Shown piece after piece: positions 50,765 through 61,011 of a stretch of DNA of 64,000 nucleotides. The notes below the pieces were generated by a model that did no database searches, was not told the DNA's origin, and saw only the letters and a program-made list of their open reading frames with translations. The position numbers and the translations under genes were made by a program. The DNA is from Hymenobacter sp. YC55 (GTDB lineage: Bacteria > Bacteroidota > Bacteroidia > Cytophagales > Hymenobacteraceae). Numbering within the stretch: the first letter of the stretch is position 1; each line of letters starts with the position of its first letter. The stretch is taken from assembly GCF_029433095.1 (NCBI RefSeq), contig NZ_JARNTX010000001.1:1612001-1676000 (forward strand), read 5' to 3'.

Positions 50765-52075
50765 CTACACTAAAAGTGATACTAATTGTTCGGTCAAAGC
50801 CCGCCGCGAATAACGGGAGTGACTGAGGGCTGGCAGGTCTAGGTTAGGATTGACGCGCCACTGCATTACCAGTGTTTCCAGATACTCGAGCATAGCCTCG
50901 TAGGCGTCGTAAGGCCAAGCACGGCCCGCACCACATTCTTGCAGCAGATGGTCGGCATCGGAACCAGTGGGACCTATACAGATAATTGGCTTGTTGGCAG
51001 CCAGGTACTCAAACACTTTGCCGGGTAGAATGCCGAAGTTGTGCGACACATCCGGAATAGCCATCAGCAAGACAGTAGAGCGTAGCAAGTACTCTACTGA
51101 TTGGTCGTGCGGCACAAAGGCCAACAATTCAGCTGTTTCGGAGAGGCCACACTCTCTTATTTGCCGTTGCACTCCCTCGGCCACCTTGCCTACAAAGCGC
51201 AGCCGTAGTGGCACATCAGGGTGGCGGCGAATACACTCGGCCACGGCACCCAGGAATAGCTCAATGTGGTAGGTTTCGGAAATAGTGCCGGTGTGCGTGA
51301 TGAGTAACGCATCGGTAGGAGGGGAGGAGGCAAGCTTGAAGTCACTTTCATCGTAGCCGTTAGGCAGCACATGAAACTTACTGTCTTTGAGCTTCGCTGA
51401 TTTGCCTAGGAACAGCCGTTTCGTGTCGGCGCTGGTGGTGAGTACGATGTCGGCCTGTTCGAGTACCTGCCGCTCATAGCGGGCGTCCAGCCAACGGGCC
51501 GGTGCGGTTTGATTTAGTTCGGAGCGGTAATAAATATCGGTCCAAGGGTCGCGCAAGTCAGCCAGCCAGCGCAAACCGTAGCGGCGTTTCAGCTCAAGCC
51601 CAATCAGCTGTGTGGAGTGAGGAGGCGAGCTAGTAAGCACGGCATCAAAGGTTTCGCCCTGTGCCAACAACTCGGCTACTGCTTGCAGCGCATGTGAGTT
51701 CCAGCCACGCCGCGCATCCGGAATAAACAAGTTGCCGCGTACAAATTTGAAGAGCTGTTGCGTCAAGCTGGTTTTGCTTTCGTTGGCAAACCCTCCGTAT
51801 GGAATTTGGGCGCGCCCCGTCAGTTTCTTGTAGCTCCCAAACGGCTCGGACGTGCCGGTCCGAATCACCCGGACGCTGGCGGGCACCTCGGCGGCCAAGG
51901 AATGATCCAGCACCGGGTAGGCTCCCTGCGCTGGGTCCACGGTAATCACGGTAGGCTCCACCCCGAGGGCGGGCAGGTGTTTCACAAACTTCAAGCTTCG
52001 TTGCACGCCTGCGCCCCCGGAAGGCGGCCAGTAGTAGGTAATAACAAGCAAACGGAGCGGACGGGCAGCAGACAC
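50765..52075 (-). CDS. Glycosyltransferase family 4-like
   Basis: A GT-B glycosyltransferase of about 436 residues. It begins LLVITYYWPPSGGAGVQRSLKFVKHLPALGVEPTVIT, the common N-terminal pattern. The C-terminal donor half has LPNGYDESDFK, LLITHTGTISETYHIELFLGAV and PGKVFEYLAANKPIICIG with the Glu/Lys donor residues. Which sugar it adds is unknown. I put the start at GTG 52075, because TACCTTCG, a near-match to the -7 element, lies at 52110-52103 and would give a short leader. An ATG at 52168 would add 31 unrelated residues. The stretch from 52169 to 52417 shows nothing clear. Confidence 0.8.
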   Translation of the reverse strand: MSAARPLRLLVITYYWPPSGGAGVQRSLKFVKHLPALGVEPTVITVDPAQGAYPVLDHSLAAEVPASVRVIRTGTSEPFGSYKKLTGRAQIPYGGFANESKTSLTQQLFKFVRGNLFIPDARRGWNSHALQAVAELLAQGETFDAVLTSSPPHSTQLIGLELKRRYGLRWLADLRDPWTDIYYRSELNQTAPARWLDARYERQVLEQADIVLTTSADTKRLFLGKSAKLKDSKFHVLPNGYDESDFKLASSPPTDALLITHTGTISETYHIELFLGAVAECIRRHPDVPLRLRFVGKVAEGVQRQIRECGLSETAELLAFVPHDQSVEYLLRSTVLLMAIPDVSHNFGILPGKVFEYLAANKPIICIGPTGSDADHLLQECGAGRAWPYDAYEAMLEYLETLVMQWRVNPNLDLPALSHSRYSRRALTEQLVSLLV

Positions 52076-52417
52076 AAGGCAAGCAAATAGCGGGAAGATG
52101 CACGAAGGTACACAGACGCGGCCTTTTGGGGTTTTCTGGTTACTTTTGAAGGCTGAATTCGCCTCCATTCTTCTGCAGCCCCTGTGAGGGTAGAAAAGCT
52201 CTACGCTCTTCCGGTTAGATGAAATTTCTAATATCCGCTAGGTTGTAAGGAAGTTGAGACGAAGTAAGCCGCAACCAAAATAGCCTCTGGCGCGCTTTGT
52301 ATTCGCGTCTGGATCAACCAAAGTAGATAGTGCTCTTGCTAGGGCCCTTATCCGGCTAGGTGACAGAAGCCGTTTTAATTAGCGAAATCAAGTAAATCAG
52401 CGCAAATCAGCGATTCA

Positions 52418-53776
52418 ATGTTTGATAACCTAAGTACCAAACTCGATAAAGCCTTTAAAACCCTCAAGGGTCAAGGCAGCATCACCGAAATCAACGTGGC
52501 TTCCACCATCAAGGAAATCCGCCGCGCCCTCGTTGATGCCGACGTAAACTATAAGGTGGCCAAAGAAGTCACCGACAAGATCAAAGATGAGGCCATGGGC
52601 CGCGACGTGCTGACAGCCGTGTCGCCGGGCCAGCTCATGACCAAAATCGTTTATGATGAGCTAACGCTGCTCATGGGCGGCGACAAGAAGGATATCGTTA
52701 TCAAAGGTGATCCGGCTGTCGTACTGCTTTCAGGTTTGCAGGGTTCGGGCAAAACCACGTTTGCGGGCAAGCTGGCCTCGTTCATCAAAAAGCAGAACCG
52801 CACCGTGCTGCTCGTAGCCTGCGACGTGTACCGTCCGGCGGCTATCAATCAGCTGCAAGTGCTCGGCGAGCAGATTGGAGTGGAAGTGTACGCCGAAATC
52901 GAGAACAAAAACCCGGTGGAAATTTCGCGCAATGCCATCGAGTACGCCCGCAAGAACAACAAGAAAGTAGTCATCATCGACACCGCCGGCCGCTTGGCCG
53001 TGGACGAGCAAATGATGACGGAAATTGAGTCGGTTAAGCGCGCCATCAATCCCTCGGAGACGCTGTTTGTGGTGGATTCGATGACGGGTCAGGACGCAGT
53101 AAACACCGCCAAGACCTTCAACGACCGTCTCAACTTCGACGGCGTAGTACTTACCAAGCTCGATGGTGATGCCCGCGGCGGTGCCGCCCTCAGTATCCGA
53201 GCCGTAGTGGAGAAGCCCATCAAGTTCATCTCGACGGGCGAGAAAATGGAGGCACTGGATATGTTCTATCCAGACCGGATGGCCCAGCGCATCCTGGGTA
53301 TGGGCGACGTTATTTCGTTGGTAGAGCGCGCACAGCAGCAGTTCGACGAAGACGAAGCCAAGCGCATCAACCAAAAAATTCGCAAAAACCAGTTCAACTT
53401 CGACGATTTCCTCTCGCAGCTCGAGCAAATTAAGAAGATGGGTAACCTGAAGGATCTGGTAGGCATGATACCCGGCATGAGCAAAGCCATCAAGGACGTG
53501 GATATCGATGACGATGCCTTCAAGCCAATTGAAAGCATTATCAAGAGCATGACGCCTCATGAGCGCGCCAACCCGGATGTGCTCAACGGCTCACGCCGTA
53601 AGCGCCTCGCCAAGGGTTCGGGTACTGATATTCAGCAGGTGAATAACCTGATGAAACAGTTCGAGGATATGCGCAAGATGATGCGCACCATGAACAAGAT
53701 GAGCCAAACTAAAGGCGGTATGCAGCAAATGGCCCGCATGATGGGCGGCATGGGTAAAGGCGGCGGTAAGTTCTAG
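52418..53776 (+). CDS. ffh: Signal recognition particle protein Ffh
   Basis: Ffh binds signal sequences and the SRP RNA and docks with FtsY. The 452-residue protein has the N domain, then the G domain with GLQGSGKTTFAGKLA (G1), CDVYRPAAINQL, DTAGRLAVDEQMM and TKLDGDARGG. The Met-rich M domain has SGTDIQQVNNLMKQF and ends MKQFEDMRKMMRTMNKM... with a Gly-rich tail GGMGKGGGKF. It stands alone and ends in a long terminator. Its RNA partner is encoded at about 4.4 kb. Confidence 0.97.
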   Translation: MFDNLSTKLDKAFKTLKGQGSITEINVASTIKEIRRALVDADVNYKVAKEVTDKIKDEAMGRDVLTAVSPGQLMTKIVYDELTLLMGGDKKDIVIKGDPAVVLLSGLQGSGKTTFAGKLASFIKKQNRTVLLVACDVYRPAAINQLQVLGEQIGVEVYAEIENKNPVEISRNAIEYARKNNKKVVIIDTAGRLAVDEQMMTEIESVKRAINPSETLFVVDSMTGQDAVNTAKTFNDRLNFDGVVLTKLDGDARGGAALSIRAVVEKPIKFISTGEKMEALDMFYPDRMAQRILGMGDVISLVERAQQQFDEDEAKRINQKIRKNQFNFDDFLSQLEQIKKMGNLKDLVGMIPGMSKAIKDVDIDDDAFKPIESIIKSMTPHERANPDVLNGSRRKRLAKGSGTDIQQVNNLMKQFEDMRKMMRTMNKMSQTKGGMQQMARMMGGMGKGGGKF

Positions 53777-53791
53777 TCTTTAGCCTCCAGT

Positions 53792-53836
53792 AAACAGAAA
53801 GGCCCGGACGTATTATACGTCCGGGCCTTTCTGTTT
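53792..53836. terminator. Intrinsic terminator after ffh
   Basis: AAACAGAAAGGCCCGGACGTA pairs with TACGTCCGGGCCTTTCTGTTT around a short loop; symmetrical and strong. Confidence 0.93.
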
Positions 53837-53871
53837 GCTAGAAACTGATTTGCCAAACCTTATAAAGCAAA

Positions 53872-53901
53872 CTGGCCGCCGCAGAATTCTGCGGCGGCCA
53901 G
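53872..53901 (-). terminator. Terminator of the large T9SS gene
   Basis: CTGGCCGCCGCAGAA pairs with TTCTGCGGCGGCCAG, followed leftward by GTTTGCTTT. It lies 25 bases after the stop of the leftward gene. Confidence 0.75.
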
Positions 53902-53925
53902 CTTCACTGAAGAACCTCGGAAACG

Positions 53926-56900
53926 CTAGTTGCGCACCATTGGCAGGGTAACAACTGTTTCAGCGTTACGCACCCGAATCAGGTAAGAGCCAAGTGGAAG
54001 AGCATTCAAGTCGAGCGGATGCTGAAGACCACCAAGTAACTGGAACTTGCCCACCACGCGGCCCGAGATATCCATTACCTCAACCTGCGAGTCAAGTGAA
54101 GACAAGGCAGTTAGGTCGAGCGTAGCAGTTCCTTGGTGCGGGTTAGGATAGAGGGCAATAGCTGCCTTCAACCCACGCTCAAACTTCACGACACGGATTG
54201 GCGAGTAGCTGCTGCTGCCATCGAGGTCCACCTGCTGTAGGCGATAGTAAATCGGCTTCAGCGACAAACGACCAGCGCCAGCATCAGTGAAGCGGTATGC
54301 AGTTTCGTGGGCGCTTGTACCCTGGCCCTTCACAACATTGATCCGCTCGAAGTTCTGCCCATCCAAGCTACGCTCGATGTTGAAGTGGTCGTTCTGTAGT
54401 TCGCTGGCCGTAGCCCAGGTCAACTCAGCGTTCAAGCCTTTGGCGGCCACCTCAAAGCGCTTCAGCTCTACAGGCAGTGGACGAGCAACTATTACATCCT
54501 CTCTGCTGCTGCTGCTAGCTCCATAATTGGAACCGCCTGCTGTTGCACCTCCCGAAGCATAAGGGCTGCCTGGGCCTACTCTTTGAGTGTTAGTGCGAGT
54601 AGGATCGAGATAAGTTACTGTGGCATCGGCTTGGTAAGCAAAGCCATCAATAGCTGTGCTAGCAACTGTAGCACGGAAAGTGATGCTTACAGTAGCACCT
54701 GCCGGAATAGAACCAATACCAAAAGATGGGGTACTAGTAGCAGTAGTTGGTGCAGTAACGGTCAAGTTAGTGGCTGCTGTCTTATTGCCTGTGTTTCCTG
54801 TTTCATCAGCCAATTGTAGCGTTGCTACTGGTGTGAAGGCCGGATCATAGGCGAATATATTAGCGGTTAACGATACTAGAGAACTTACAGAACTTGCTGA
54901 CCCACCTAGATTAGTTACTAGGAGTGTATAGGTAGCAGGACTCACTGATCTATTAGCTTGGCGGGCCACATTGCGCGTAGAAGTTGATAGTTCAACGTCG
55001 AATGTAGGCAGGCAAGCTCCTACACTGGCAACTGCCTGCGGAATGGTTGCATTTGTGATTGTGGCCGTTGCTCCTGAGGTAGCGCCATTGACCGCAGTGC
55101 TTCCATTAGCAGTAATAGCATCACCGTTGGTACCGCCAGCCAGACTCGAGCTCCCCACAGTACCGTTGGCATATGCTTGACCGCCGCCGCCGCCGCCACC
55201 GTTGCCATATTGCGTCGAATTAGAGCTACTGGTTGAATTACCGCCTTTACCGCCATTCGCTTGCACTCTAATATTGCTGATACCAGTCGATTGAACAGCT
55301 ACTAACACCGTGCCTCCAGCGCCGCCGCCACCGGCGGCATCGTCGTTTGCAGAAGGGCTCTTACCCGCTTCTCCGTCAGTTACGATGGATGCAGTGCCAG
55401 TAACCGATCCGGTTCGGAAGATAATGATGCCCCCACCATCGCCACCACTGCTAGTATTGGCATTATTGATCGTATTATTATTAGTGCCGGCGCCGCCGCC
55501 GCCGCCCAAGGTCAGGCGGCTTGCCGAAGCAGAATTGATGGCAGCGCCCCCTCTTCCGCCATAAGAACTGTTGCTTCCATTGTATTCTCCGCCAATACCT
55601 CCAGCACCGCCGTTAGCACCGCCACCACCGCCTGTATTGCGTGTATTTGAATCGGGCGTGCCATCTGAACCGCCTCCGCCGGCGTTTCCAGGAGCTCCTT
55701 GCCCTAGGCTGCCACTAGGATAGTTTTCGGCAGTGTTAGTCAGAACAACGCCATCATTGTTCACGAATAGAGGGGTTCCCACTATACCTTCTCCTTTGGA
55801 TGCATGGGCTCCACTAGGTCCAGCAGTGGCAGTTCTAACGCGGTCTGTATTGACGTACCCGCTTATGCCCGTATAGAGTTTACCTCCACCGCCACGGAAG
55901 CCTTTACCGGTCATGTTTAGTGAGCCACTTGTAAAAGAGGTTTCCCCGGCTACATCCAGTGCTAGTATACCACCAGTTTCCCCATTCCATGCTGCTCCAG
56001 ATACAACTCCTGTGACTGAAAGTGAGGAGTACTGCGGTACGCGAATCACTTGGAAGCGACGTACCCCAACAGTAGCCGTCATACCGGCATTCGTGTATGC
56101 ATTTACGAGTCCCATTGTTAGAGGCACTGCGCCATTTGCCACAGGGCCTGCAGCAGTAACATATTCGTATGTTCCTGCTGTGTAGTTGGTGCCAAGGCTT
56201 CCACTTCCTGTGTTTGTTCCAGCACCGTAGGCAGTACCGTTGGTAGTGCTAATTTCTGCGCCTTGCATCTGCATAACTAACAATAAGTCGCCAGCGACTA
56301 TAGGCGTGGTACTGCCTGCAGCGGTGCCAACTAAAATGCTAGTTGCACCTATAGCGGCTGACGCAGTACCGGGGTAATAGGTATTAGGCGTAGTTGTACC
56401 GTCAAGTGTAGCAGGACCATCTTTGCCGGGAGTGGCACAAACTCCTGCTGCATTTTTGATACCAGTAATGACAGTGGTAATCGTAGCTGTGTTATTTGTA
56501 GCTACAGGATCAGGAACGGCGGGAGCAGTCGTCACGTAGCTGGTGGTGCCCGTCACGTTGCCGTTATCAGGTGCAATAATGCTAACTGAGTTTACTGTTG
56601 GGTTGGCATCACCGCTCGCTAGGTTCGCAATGGCATCGAATGTCACTAAGCCATTGCTTGCGTTGTAGGTTCCGTTCGTTACACTTACGCTAGCAGTTGG
56701 TAAGTTTGGGGCAAGTTGAAGTGTTGGTTTTACGTTCGTAGCTGCCTGAGTGCCAAGGTTAGAAGTATTTACTGTATAAGTGATGCGTGAGCCAGGGTTA
56801 GCTGAAGTTGGCCCGCTTATTGTCGTAGATATATCGGCTCCCTCTACAATGATGGTGATAGTGCCTGGGTTAGAAAAATATTGCGGCACGTTGGTAGACC

Positions 56901-58071
56901 CAGCCAAGTCCTGCATGAGGTAGGGGAGAGTCACTACACCAGCAAAAGTACCGCTAGGCGTAAAAGTGACTAACCCATCAGCAGTGGCTGAGAAAGTGCC
57001 TTTTCCTGTTACGGTATATGTTGATTGAACGCCAGCAGTAGAGATATCTAAGTCAACCGAGCCTGGCTTGAAATCAGTGCCATAGAATATGTCATTGTTG
57101 AGGACATTTAGTGTGACAGGCTGATTGTAAATTGTTCCAGCTAAATCGTCATTGGCAATAGGTGCTTGCACAATGGCTAGATTACGAATTTCGTGAATGT
57201 TGGTGCTACCACCTGTGGAGCCAGCAAATCCAATGCGTAGTCGATCGGGCGGAGTCGCAACGGTCAAATTATCAATGGCCTTCGTTATCTCGGTACCGTG
57301 TTGAATACGCACCGTGATTTTGTAGGTGATATTAGGGGCAGTACCTTGAGGTACAACATCAATATACGCTCGCCGATAATTAGCGTTCTTCGGGTCTGTA
57401 ACTCGAGTTGGTACGTCTAAGCTAAATGGCAATGAACCGCTGCCGCCTAGATATTGATAATCGGTGGCACCCCGACCATTGCCGGGTCCACGCACAGAAA
57501 TAGCGTCAGGTCTGGAACCTGGCCCTCCAACGCGCCCTTCTGTTGGGTTGGCAAAGTTGCCGAATTCATCAATACCTATACCTATATAGCCATTTGGAAC
57601 ACCGTTGCTGATAGGATCAACAGTCTTTTGTGCATATCCAAGTGAGCCACCCGAAGCACCAGAGGTGAAGGTCGAAGCTGTAGTTTTATCTGCGTCGATC
57701 AAAAACACTGAAAACCCGTCCGCTCCTGTACCGCCGTATGAGAAAAACTCGAACGATACGCTAAACCCTTTTGGAGCTGGGAAGGACAGTTGGTCAATAA
57801 CATAGCCCGACTGGTTCTGCGTTGCATCTGTAAGCCGCAGGAAACCATCTGAGCTAGTGGCGGTCGTTCCCGTCAATCGAGCGCTGGTAGGTGCGCCTCC
57901 TAGTGTAAATTTGGCGGCCGTGTTAGTCGTAAAGTTTTCAAACCTGGGAAATGTGTCTTGCGCATCAGCATTCTGCGCTAAGACTAGTAGCAATGCTGCC
58001 GGTAATGACGCCTTACTAGAAGATCTCAACCAAGTTCGCATCTGGCTGAATGGAATGTAAAGTGTTTTCAT
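53926..58071 (-). CDS. Large T9SS surface protein with lectin-like N-domain, repeated Ig-like domains and Gly-rich region
   Basis: A 1381-residue secreted protein. A signal peptide (ALLLVLAQNADAQ) leads to an L-type-lectin-like beta-sandwich, FPRFENFTTNTAAKFTLGG to about 300, with GADGFSVFLIDAD and YIGIGIDEFGNFA. Then come Ig-like domains with the DUF11 pattern (ADISTTISGPTSANPGSRITYTV), followed by a Gly/Ser/Asn-rich region at about 720-1010 with runs such as GGGGGSDG and GGGGGG. Another DUF11-like unit (LSTSTRNVARQANRSVSPATYTLLVTNLG) and the C-terminal T9SS domain (VKFERGLKAAIALYPNPHQGT ... GSYLIRVRNAETVVTLPMVRN) follow. It is probably an adhesin or sheath protein. ATG 58041 is an alternative start. 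Confidence 0.85.
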   Translation of the reverse strand: MKTLYIPFSQMRTWLRSSSKASLPAALLLVLAQNADAQDTFPRFENFTTNTAAKFTLGGAPTSARLTGTTATSSDGFLRLTDATQNQSGYVIDQLSFPAPKGFSVSFEFFSYGGTGADGFSVFLIDADKTTASTFTSGASGGSLGYAQKTVDPISNGVPNGYIGIGIDEFGNFANPTEGRVGGPGSRPDAISVRGPGNGRGATDYQYLGGSGSLPFSLDVPTRVTDPKNANYRRAYIDVVPQGTAPNITYKITVRIQHGTEITKAIDNLTVATPPDRLRIGFAGSTGGSTNIHEIRNLAIVQAPIANDDLAGTIYNQPVTLNVLNNDIFYGTDFKPGSVDLDISTAGVQSTYTVTGKGTFSATADGLVTFTPSGTFAGVVTLPYLMQDLAGSTNVPQYFSNPGTITIIVEGADISTTISGPTSANPGSRITYTVNTSNLGTQAATNVKPTLQLAPNLPTASVSVTNGTYNASNGLVTFDAIANLASGDANPTVNSVSIIAPDNGNVTGTTSYVTTAPAVPDPVATNNTATITTVITGIKNAAGVCATPGKDGPATLDGTTTPNTYYPGTASAAIGATSILVGTAAGSTTPIVAGDLLLVMQMQGAEISTTNGTAYGAGTNTGSGSLGTNYTAGTYEYVTAAGPVANGAVPLTMGLVNAYTNAGMTATVGVRRFQVIRVPQYSSLSVTGVVSGAAWNGETGGILALDVAGETSFTSGSLNMTGKGFRGGGGKLYTGISGYVNTDRVRTATAGPSGAHASKGEGIVGTPLFVNNDGVVLTNTAENYPSGSLGQGAPGNAGGGGSDGTPDSNTRNTGGGGGANGGAGGIGGEYNGSNSSYGGRGGAAINSASASRLTLGGGGGAGTNNNTINNANTSSGGDGGGIIIFRTGSVTGTASIVTDGEAGKSPSANDDAAGGGGAGGTVLVAVQSTGISNIRVQANGGKGGNSTSSSNSTQYGNGGGGGGGQAYANGTVGSSSLAGGTNGDAITANGSTAVNGATSGATATITNATIPQAVASVGACLPTFDVELSTSTRNVARQANRSVSPATYTLLVTNLGGSASSVSSLVSLTANIFAYDPAFTPVATLQLADETGNTGNKTAATNLTVTAPTTATSTPSFGIGSIPAGATVSITFRATVASTAIDGFAYQADATVTYLDPTRTNTQRVGPGSPYASGGATAGGSNYGASSSSREDVIVARPLPVELKRFEVAAKGLNAELTWATASELQNDHFNIERSLDGQNFERINVVKGQGTSAHETAYRFTDAGAGRLSLKPIYYRLQQVDLDGSSSYSPIRVVKFERGLKAAIALYPNPHQGTATLDLTALSSLDSQVEVMDISGRVVGKFQLLGGLQHPLDLNALPLGSYLIRVRNAETVVTLPMVRN

Positions 58072-58191
58072 TTAGTACAGATTGTGGTAGTTACTTAAGT
58101 GGTAATTCAGGCCTAAACCTAGGGGGACGCTATCCAACATAATCAATCAACTTCTGCCCGGTTACAGACCTTAACATGCTAGGTCTCAAAA

Positions 58192-58222
58192 CAAATATAG
58201 TGGCCTTATTGAGCTAAGACAA
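58192..58222 (-). promoter_or_regulatory. Promoter of the large T9SS gene
   Basis: Leftward TTG at 58222-58220, 20 bases, TATATTTG at 58199-58192. Predicted leader length is over 100 bases. The rest of the 58072-58352 gap is very A/T-rich and holds no frame I can support. Confidence 0.6.
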
Positions 58223-58352
58223 TTGCACTTTGTTATTTATCTGTCAATAACATTCAATTCGATGAAAAAAGTTAATAAAACAAAAAAAGACAATCAATTT
58301 GTGCTATTTACAATGTAAAAACCACTTGAATTCATGTATGAGGTGTTATGAT

Positions 58353-58401
58353 ACAAAAAGCCTCTCGCCAACAATACTGTTAGTCATGTTGATGAGAGGC
58401 T
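58353..58401 (-). terminator. Terminator of the guanine deaminase gene
   Basis: Leftward, AGCCTCTC pairs with GAGAGGCT, with CAACA/TGTTG inside, and a TTTTT run follows. Confidence 0.8.
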
Positions 58402-58420
58402 AGATATTATTGTAATATTC

Positions 58421-58897
58421 TTAGTATTTATTTTTGCTTTCTTGAGCTTCCCAAGCTTGGAAGCCAGCTGCTGCCTCTTCGCGTAGCAATTCCGTCATAA
58501 CTATATGACGCTGTTCGAGGGGTTTTTCTATTTCATCGTAGATAAATTGATCGTCGAAGCCGACGGCTGCGGCATCTTGTTTGGTGTTGCCATAGAACAC
58601 GCGACGTGGCCGGGCCCAGTAGATGGCGCCTAAGCACATAGGGCAGGGTTCGCAGGAAGTGTACAAGTCGCACTCATCGAGCTGGAAGCTGCCGAGTGCG
58701 GCACATGCTTTTCGAATGGCATCAACTTCGGCGTGGCAGGTAGGATCGTTGGTACTGGTTACTTGGTTGAATCCGCGCGCAATGATAACGCCGTTCTTCA
58801 CGACAACTGCCCCGAATGGGCCGCCGTAGCCGGCCTGCATTTTCTCGATGGAAAGGCGAATAGCTTCGCGCATGAAGTCAGGATTGGGAGCTTCCAT
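58421..58897 (-). CDS. guaD: Guanine deaminase, cytidine-deaminase-like fold
   Basis: Converts guanine to xanthine for purine recycling. The 158-residue protein has the zinc sites THAE-type CHAEVDAIRKAC (His and Glu) and SCEPCPMCLGAIYWARP (two Cys). The downstream AAAVGFDDQFIYDEIEKPLEQR and the ending FQAWEAQESKNKY closely follow the layout of B. subtilis GuaD. A tRNA adenosine deaminase is less likely, as that family lacks the FDD...I...E stretch. ATG 58897 is chosen; an extra 17 upstream codons have no family match. Confidence 0.9.
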   Translation of the reverse strand: MEAPNPDFMREAIRLSIEKMQAGYGGPFGAVVVKNGVIIARGFNQVTSTNDPTCHAEVDAIRKACAALGSFQLDECDLYTSCEPCPMCLGAIYWARPRRVFYGNTKQDAAAVGFDDQFIYDEIEKPLEQRHIVMTELLREEAAAGFQAWEAQESKNKY

Positions 58898-59088
58898 GCT
58901 GTTACTGGAAATAAGGTGAAGGAAAAGGCCAACAGGCCAAAGCTGCAAAGTACGCTATGCGCGACGGAGCACTTAATAACTGCACAAAACCTGCATACAT
59001 TTTTATATACTTATATAACAGAACAAAACTCGTCTGTAACAGTACTACTATGTAGTTTCATTTCCACCAAATCTCTTGTAAGCTACCT

Positions 59089-60975
59089 ATGGGACAAAAA
59101 CTTACGCATCTGCTGACAGGCTTGTTGATCTTGCTACTCAGCGTCAGTTCCCGAGCCGATCATTTACGGGCTCATTTGCTGTTAGGCTCTACTTTGGATG
59201 GAGCCCAGGAAGTACCAGCCGTGCCAACGGCAGCTCGCGGGGCAGTCAGTTTCACGCTGAACCCTACGCGGGACACGCTATTCATCTCGGGCTCTTTTAG
59301 TGGCTTAAGCGGCCCGATTACAATGGCGCATACGCACCTCGGCTTTAGGGGAGTAGCGGGGCCGGTCGTAACTGATCTGTTTCGTTTTATTCGAGGCAAC
59401 CGCATCCAGGGGTATCTTACCGGCGCCGACATCGACCGGGGTAAGCTGGACCGCTACTTACGGGGCGGTTACTACTTGAACGTGCACACGGCTGCCAACC
59501 CAGGCGGCGAAATCCGGGGGCAGATTGAACTGGAAAAGGACGAGGAATTTGTGGCCGTGCTTTCGGGCACGCAGGAAGTACCGCCCGTGACTACCAATGG
59601 TGCCGGTTTGGGTACGTTTAATCTGGCGCAGGCGCAGGACAAACTTAAGTTTAGAGTGGTAATAGCTGGTCTGAGCGGCCCCATCACGATGGCGCACTTT
59701 CACCAAGGGGCACCTGGGGTGGCTGGCCCTGTGGTGTTGGATTTGATGCCCTATATCAGTGGCAATGTTATAGAAGGGGAAGTTGCTCCTACACCGGCCA
59801 TAGTTGCGGCTATGCTGGCCGGGCAAATCTATATCAACGTCCATACGGCGGCTAATCCTAGTGGCGAGATACGGGGACAATTGTTCCGGCAGCCCCGCTT
59901 TATCAGTCATGATGCCCGTCTTGATGCTGCCCAACTGGTACCCGCAGGTACTGCAACAGGCAAAGGGGTAGCCGTACTCCAACTCAACGCTACACTCGAT
60001 ACGTTGAATGTACTAATAGGGCACACCGGACTGAGCAGTGCTCCTACTGGCCTTCAGCTGTTTGCGGCGAATGCGGGGGTAGCTAATCCAGGTGCTGCGC
60101 TTCTGACTGTACCATTAAATGCTACCACCCCCAATTTTGTGTCTATAGCCGTAACAGGGCTCAACGCGGCTGCAGTGAATCTGTTTTTGCTCGGCGGCGC
60201 CAATCTTGTCTATACAACTGCTGCTAACCCCAACGGCGAGATTAGAGGGCAAGTATACCGGCTGGCGCGTGAGGGCTATACTATTTCAATGAATGGTTCG
60301 CAGGAACGACCTACGCCCAATCCGAGTACGGCCTATGGTTCTGGCTTCGTGAGCATGGACCGCGACCAAAGCAATGTGCACTTCAGTTTGGCATGGGGCG
60401 GGTTGAGTGGCCCCGTTACGGGCGGACACTTCCATAGCGGTCTGCGCAATCAGGCGGGCCCGGTGATATTTGATCTAAGCCCTTTCTACACCCCAACTGG
60501 TGGCGCGGCCATCTCGGCTCAGGGTTTCTGGCAGCCTACTGGCAATGCGGCTCCCAATACTACAGCTAACTTCACGGCCCGGCGCGCCCTGCAATTTCGG
60601 CGCGACAGTATCTACGCCAACATTCACACGGCAATGTACCCGGGCGGCGAAATCAGGGGCCAAGTGTTCCGCGGGGCTCGCGACCTGAGTGTCGTGCTTA
60701 GCAATCAGCCCGCCGCTCTTGTAGCCGAAACGTTTGGCTACTATCCCAACCCCTTCAAGGATGCCATTACACTTTCTTTCGAGTCGCGGGCAGCTGGTAT
60801 AGCTACCGTGAAGGTTGCCGATCTGCTAGGGCGCACCGTGGCCACCAAGCCTGTGCAAGTGCGGGTGGGAGCCAACCAGCCCCAGCTCGATTTGCCAGGT
60901 ATAGCTCCTGGCGTGTACCTAATTACGGTTGACGTAGCGGATTCTCGCATTGTGAGCCGGGTAGTGAAAGAATAG
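59089..60975 (+). CDS. Secreted T9SS protein with four CHRD domains
   Basis: A 628-residue exported protein. It has a signal peptide (LLTGLLILLLSVSSRA), then four CHRD-type repeats. Each begins like LDGAQEVPAVPT or LSGTQEVPPV and contains the pattern LSGPITMAHTHLG and a NVHTAANPGGEIRGQ close, at about 32-133, 146-253, 270-373 and 392-536. The third copy has lost the His of the MAH motif (TGLQLFAANAG). It ends with the T9SS domain (TFGYYPNPFKDAITLSF ... VYLITVDVADSRIVSRVVKE). CHRD domains are found in chordin and many bacterial surface proteins; their function here is unknown. Confidence 0.9.
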   Translation: MGQKLTHLLTGLLILLLSVSSRADHLRAHLLLGSTLDGAQEVPAVPTAARGAVSFTLNPTRDTLFISGSFSGLSGPITMAHTHLGFRGVAGPVVTDLFRFIRGNRIQGYLTGADIDRGKLDRYLRGGYYLNVHTAANPGGEIRGQIELEKDEEFVAVLSGTQEVPPVTTNGAGLGTFNLAQAQDKLKFRVVIAGLSGPITMAHFHQGAPGVAGPVVLDLMPYISGNVIEGEVAPTPAIVAAMLAGQIYINVHTAANPSGEIRGQLFRQPRFISHDARLDAAQLVPAGTATGKGVAVLQLNATLDTLNVLIGHTGLSSAPTGLQLFAANAGVANPGAALLTVPLNATTPNFVSIAVTGLNAAAVNLFLLGGANLVYTTAANPNGEIRGQVYRLAREGYTISMNGSQERPTPNPSTAYGSGFVSMDRDQSNVHFSLAWGGLSGPVTGGHFHSGLRNQAGPVIFDLSPFYTPTGGAAISAQGFWQPTGNAAPNTTANFTARRALQFRRDSIYANIHTAMYPGGEIRGQVFRGARDLSVVLSNQPAALVAETFGYYPNPFKDAITLSFESRAAGIATVKVADLLGRTVATKPVQVRVGANQPQLDLPGIAPGVYLITVDVADSRIVSRVVKE

Positions 60976-61011
60976 AGTTGAAGGGCTCCTACTATTAGTT
61001 TTACTTTTTGT

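Noticed and set aside
54287..56185. Several rightward frames rich in Ala, Val and Pro across the T9SS gene
   Set aside because: They are shadows of repetitive Gly/Thr-rich coding sequence on the other strand.
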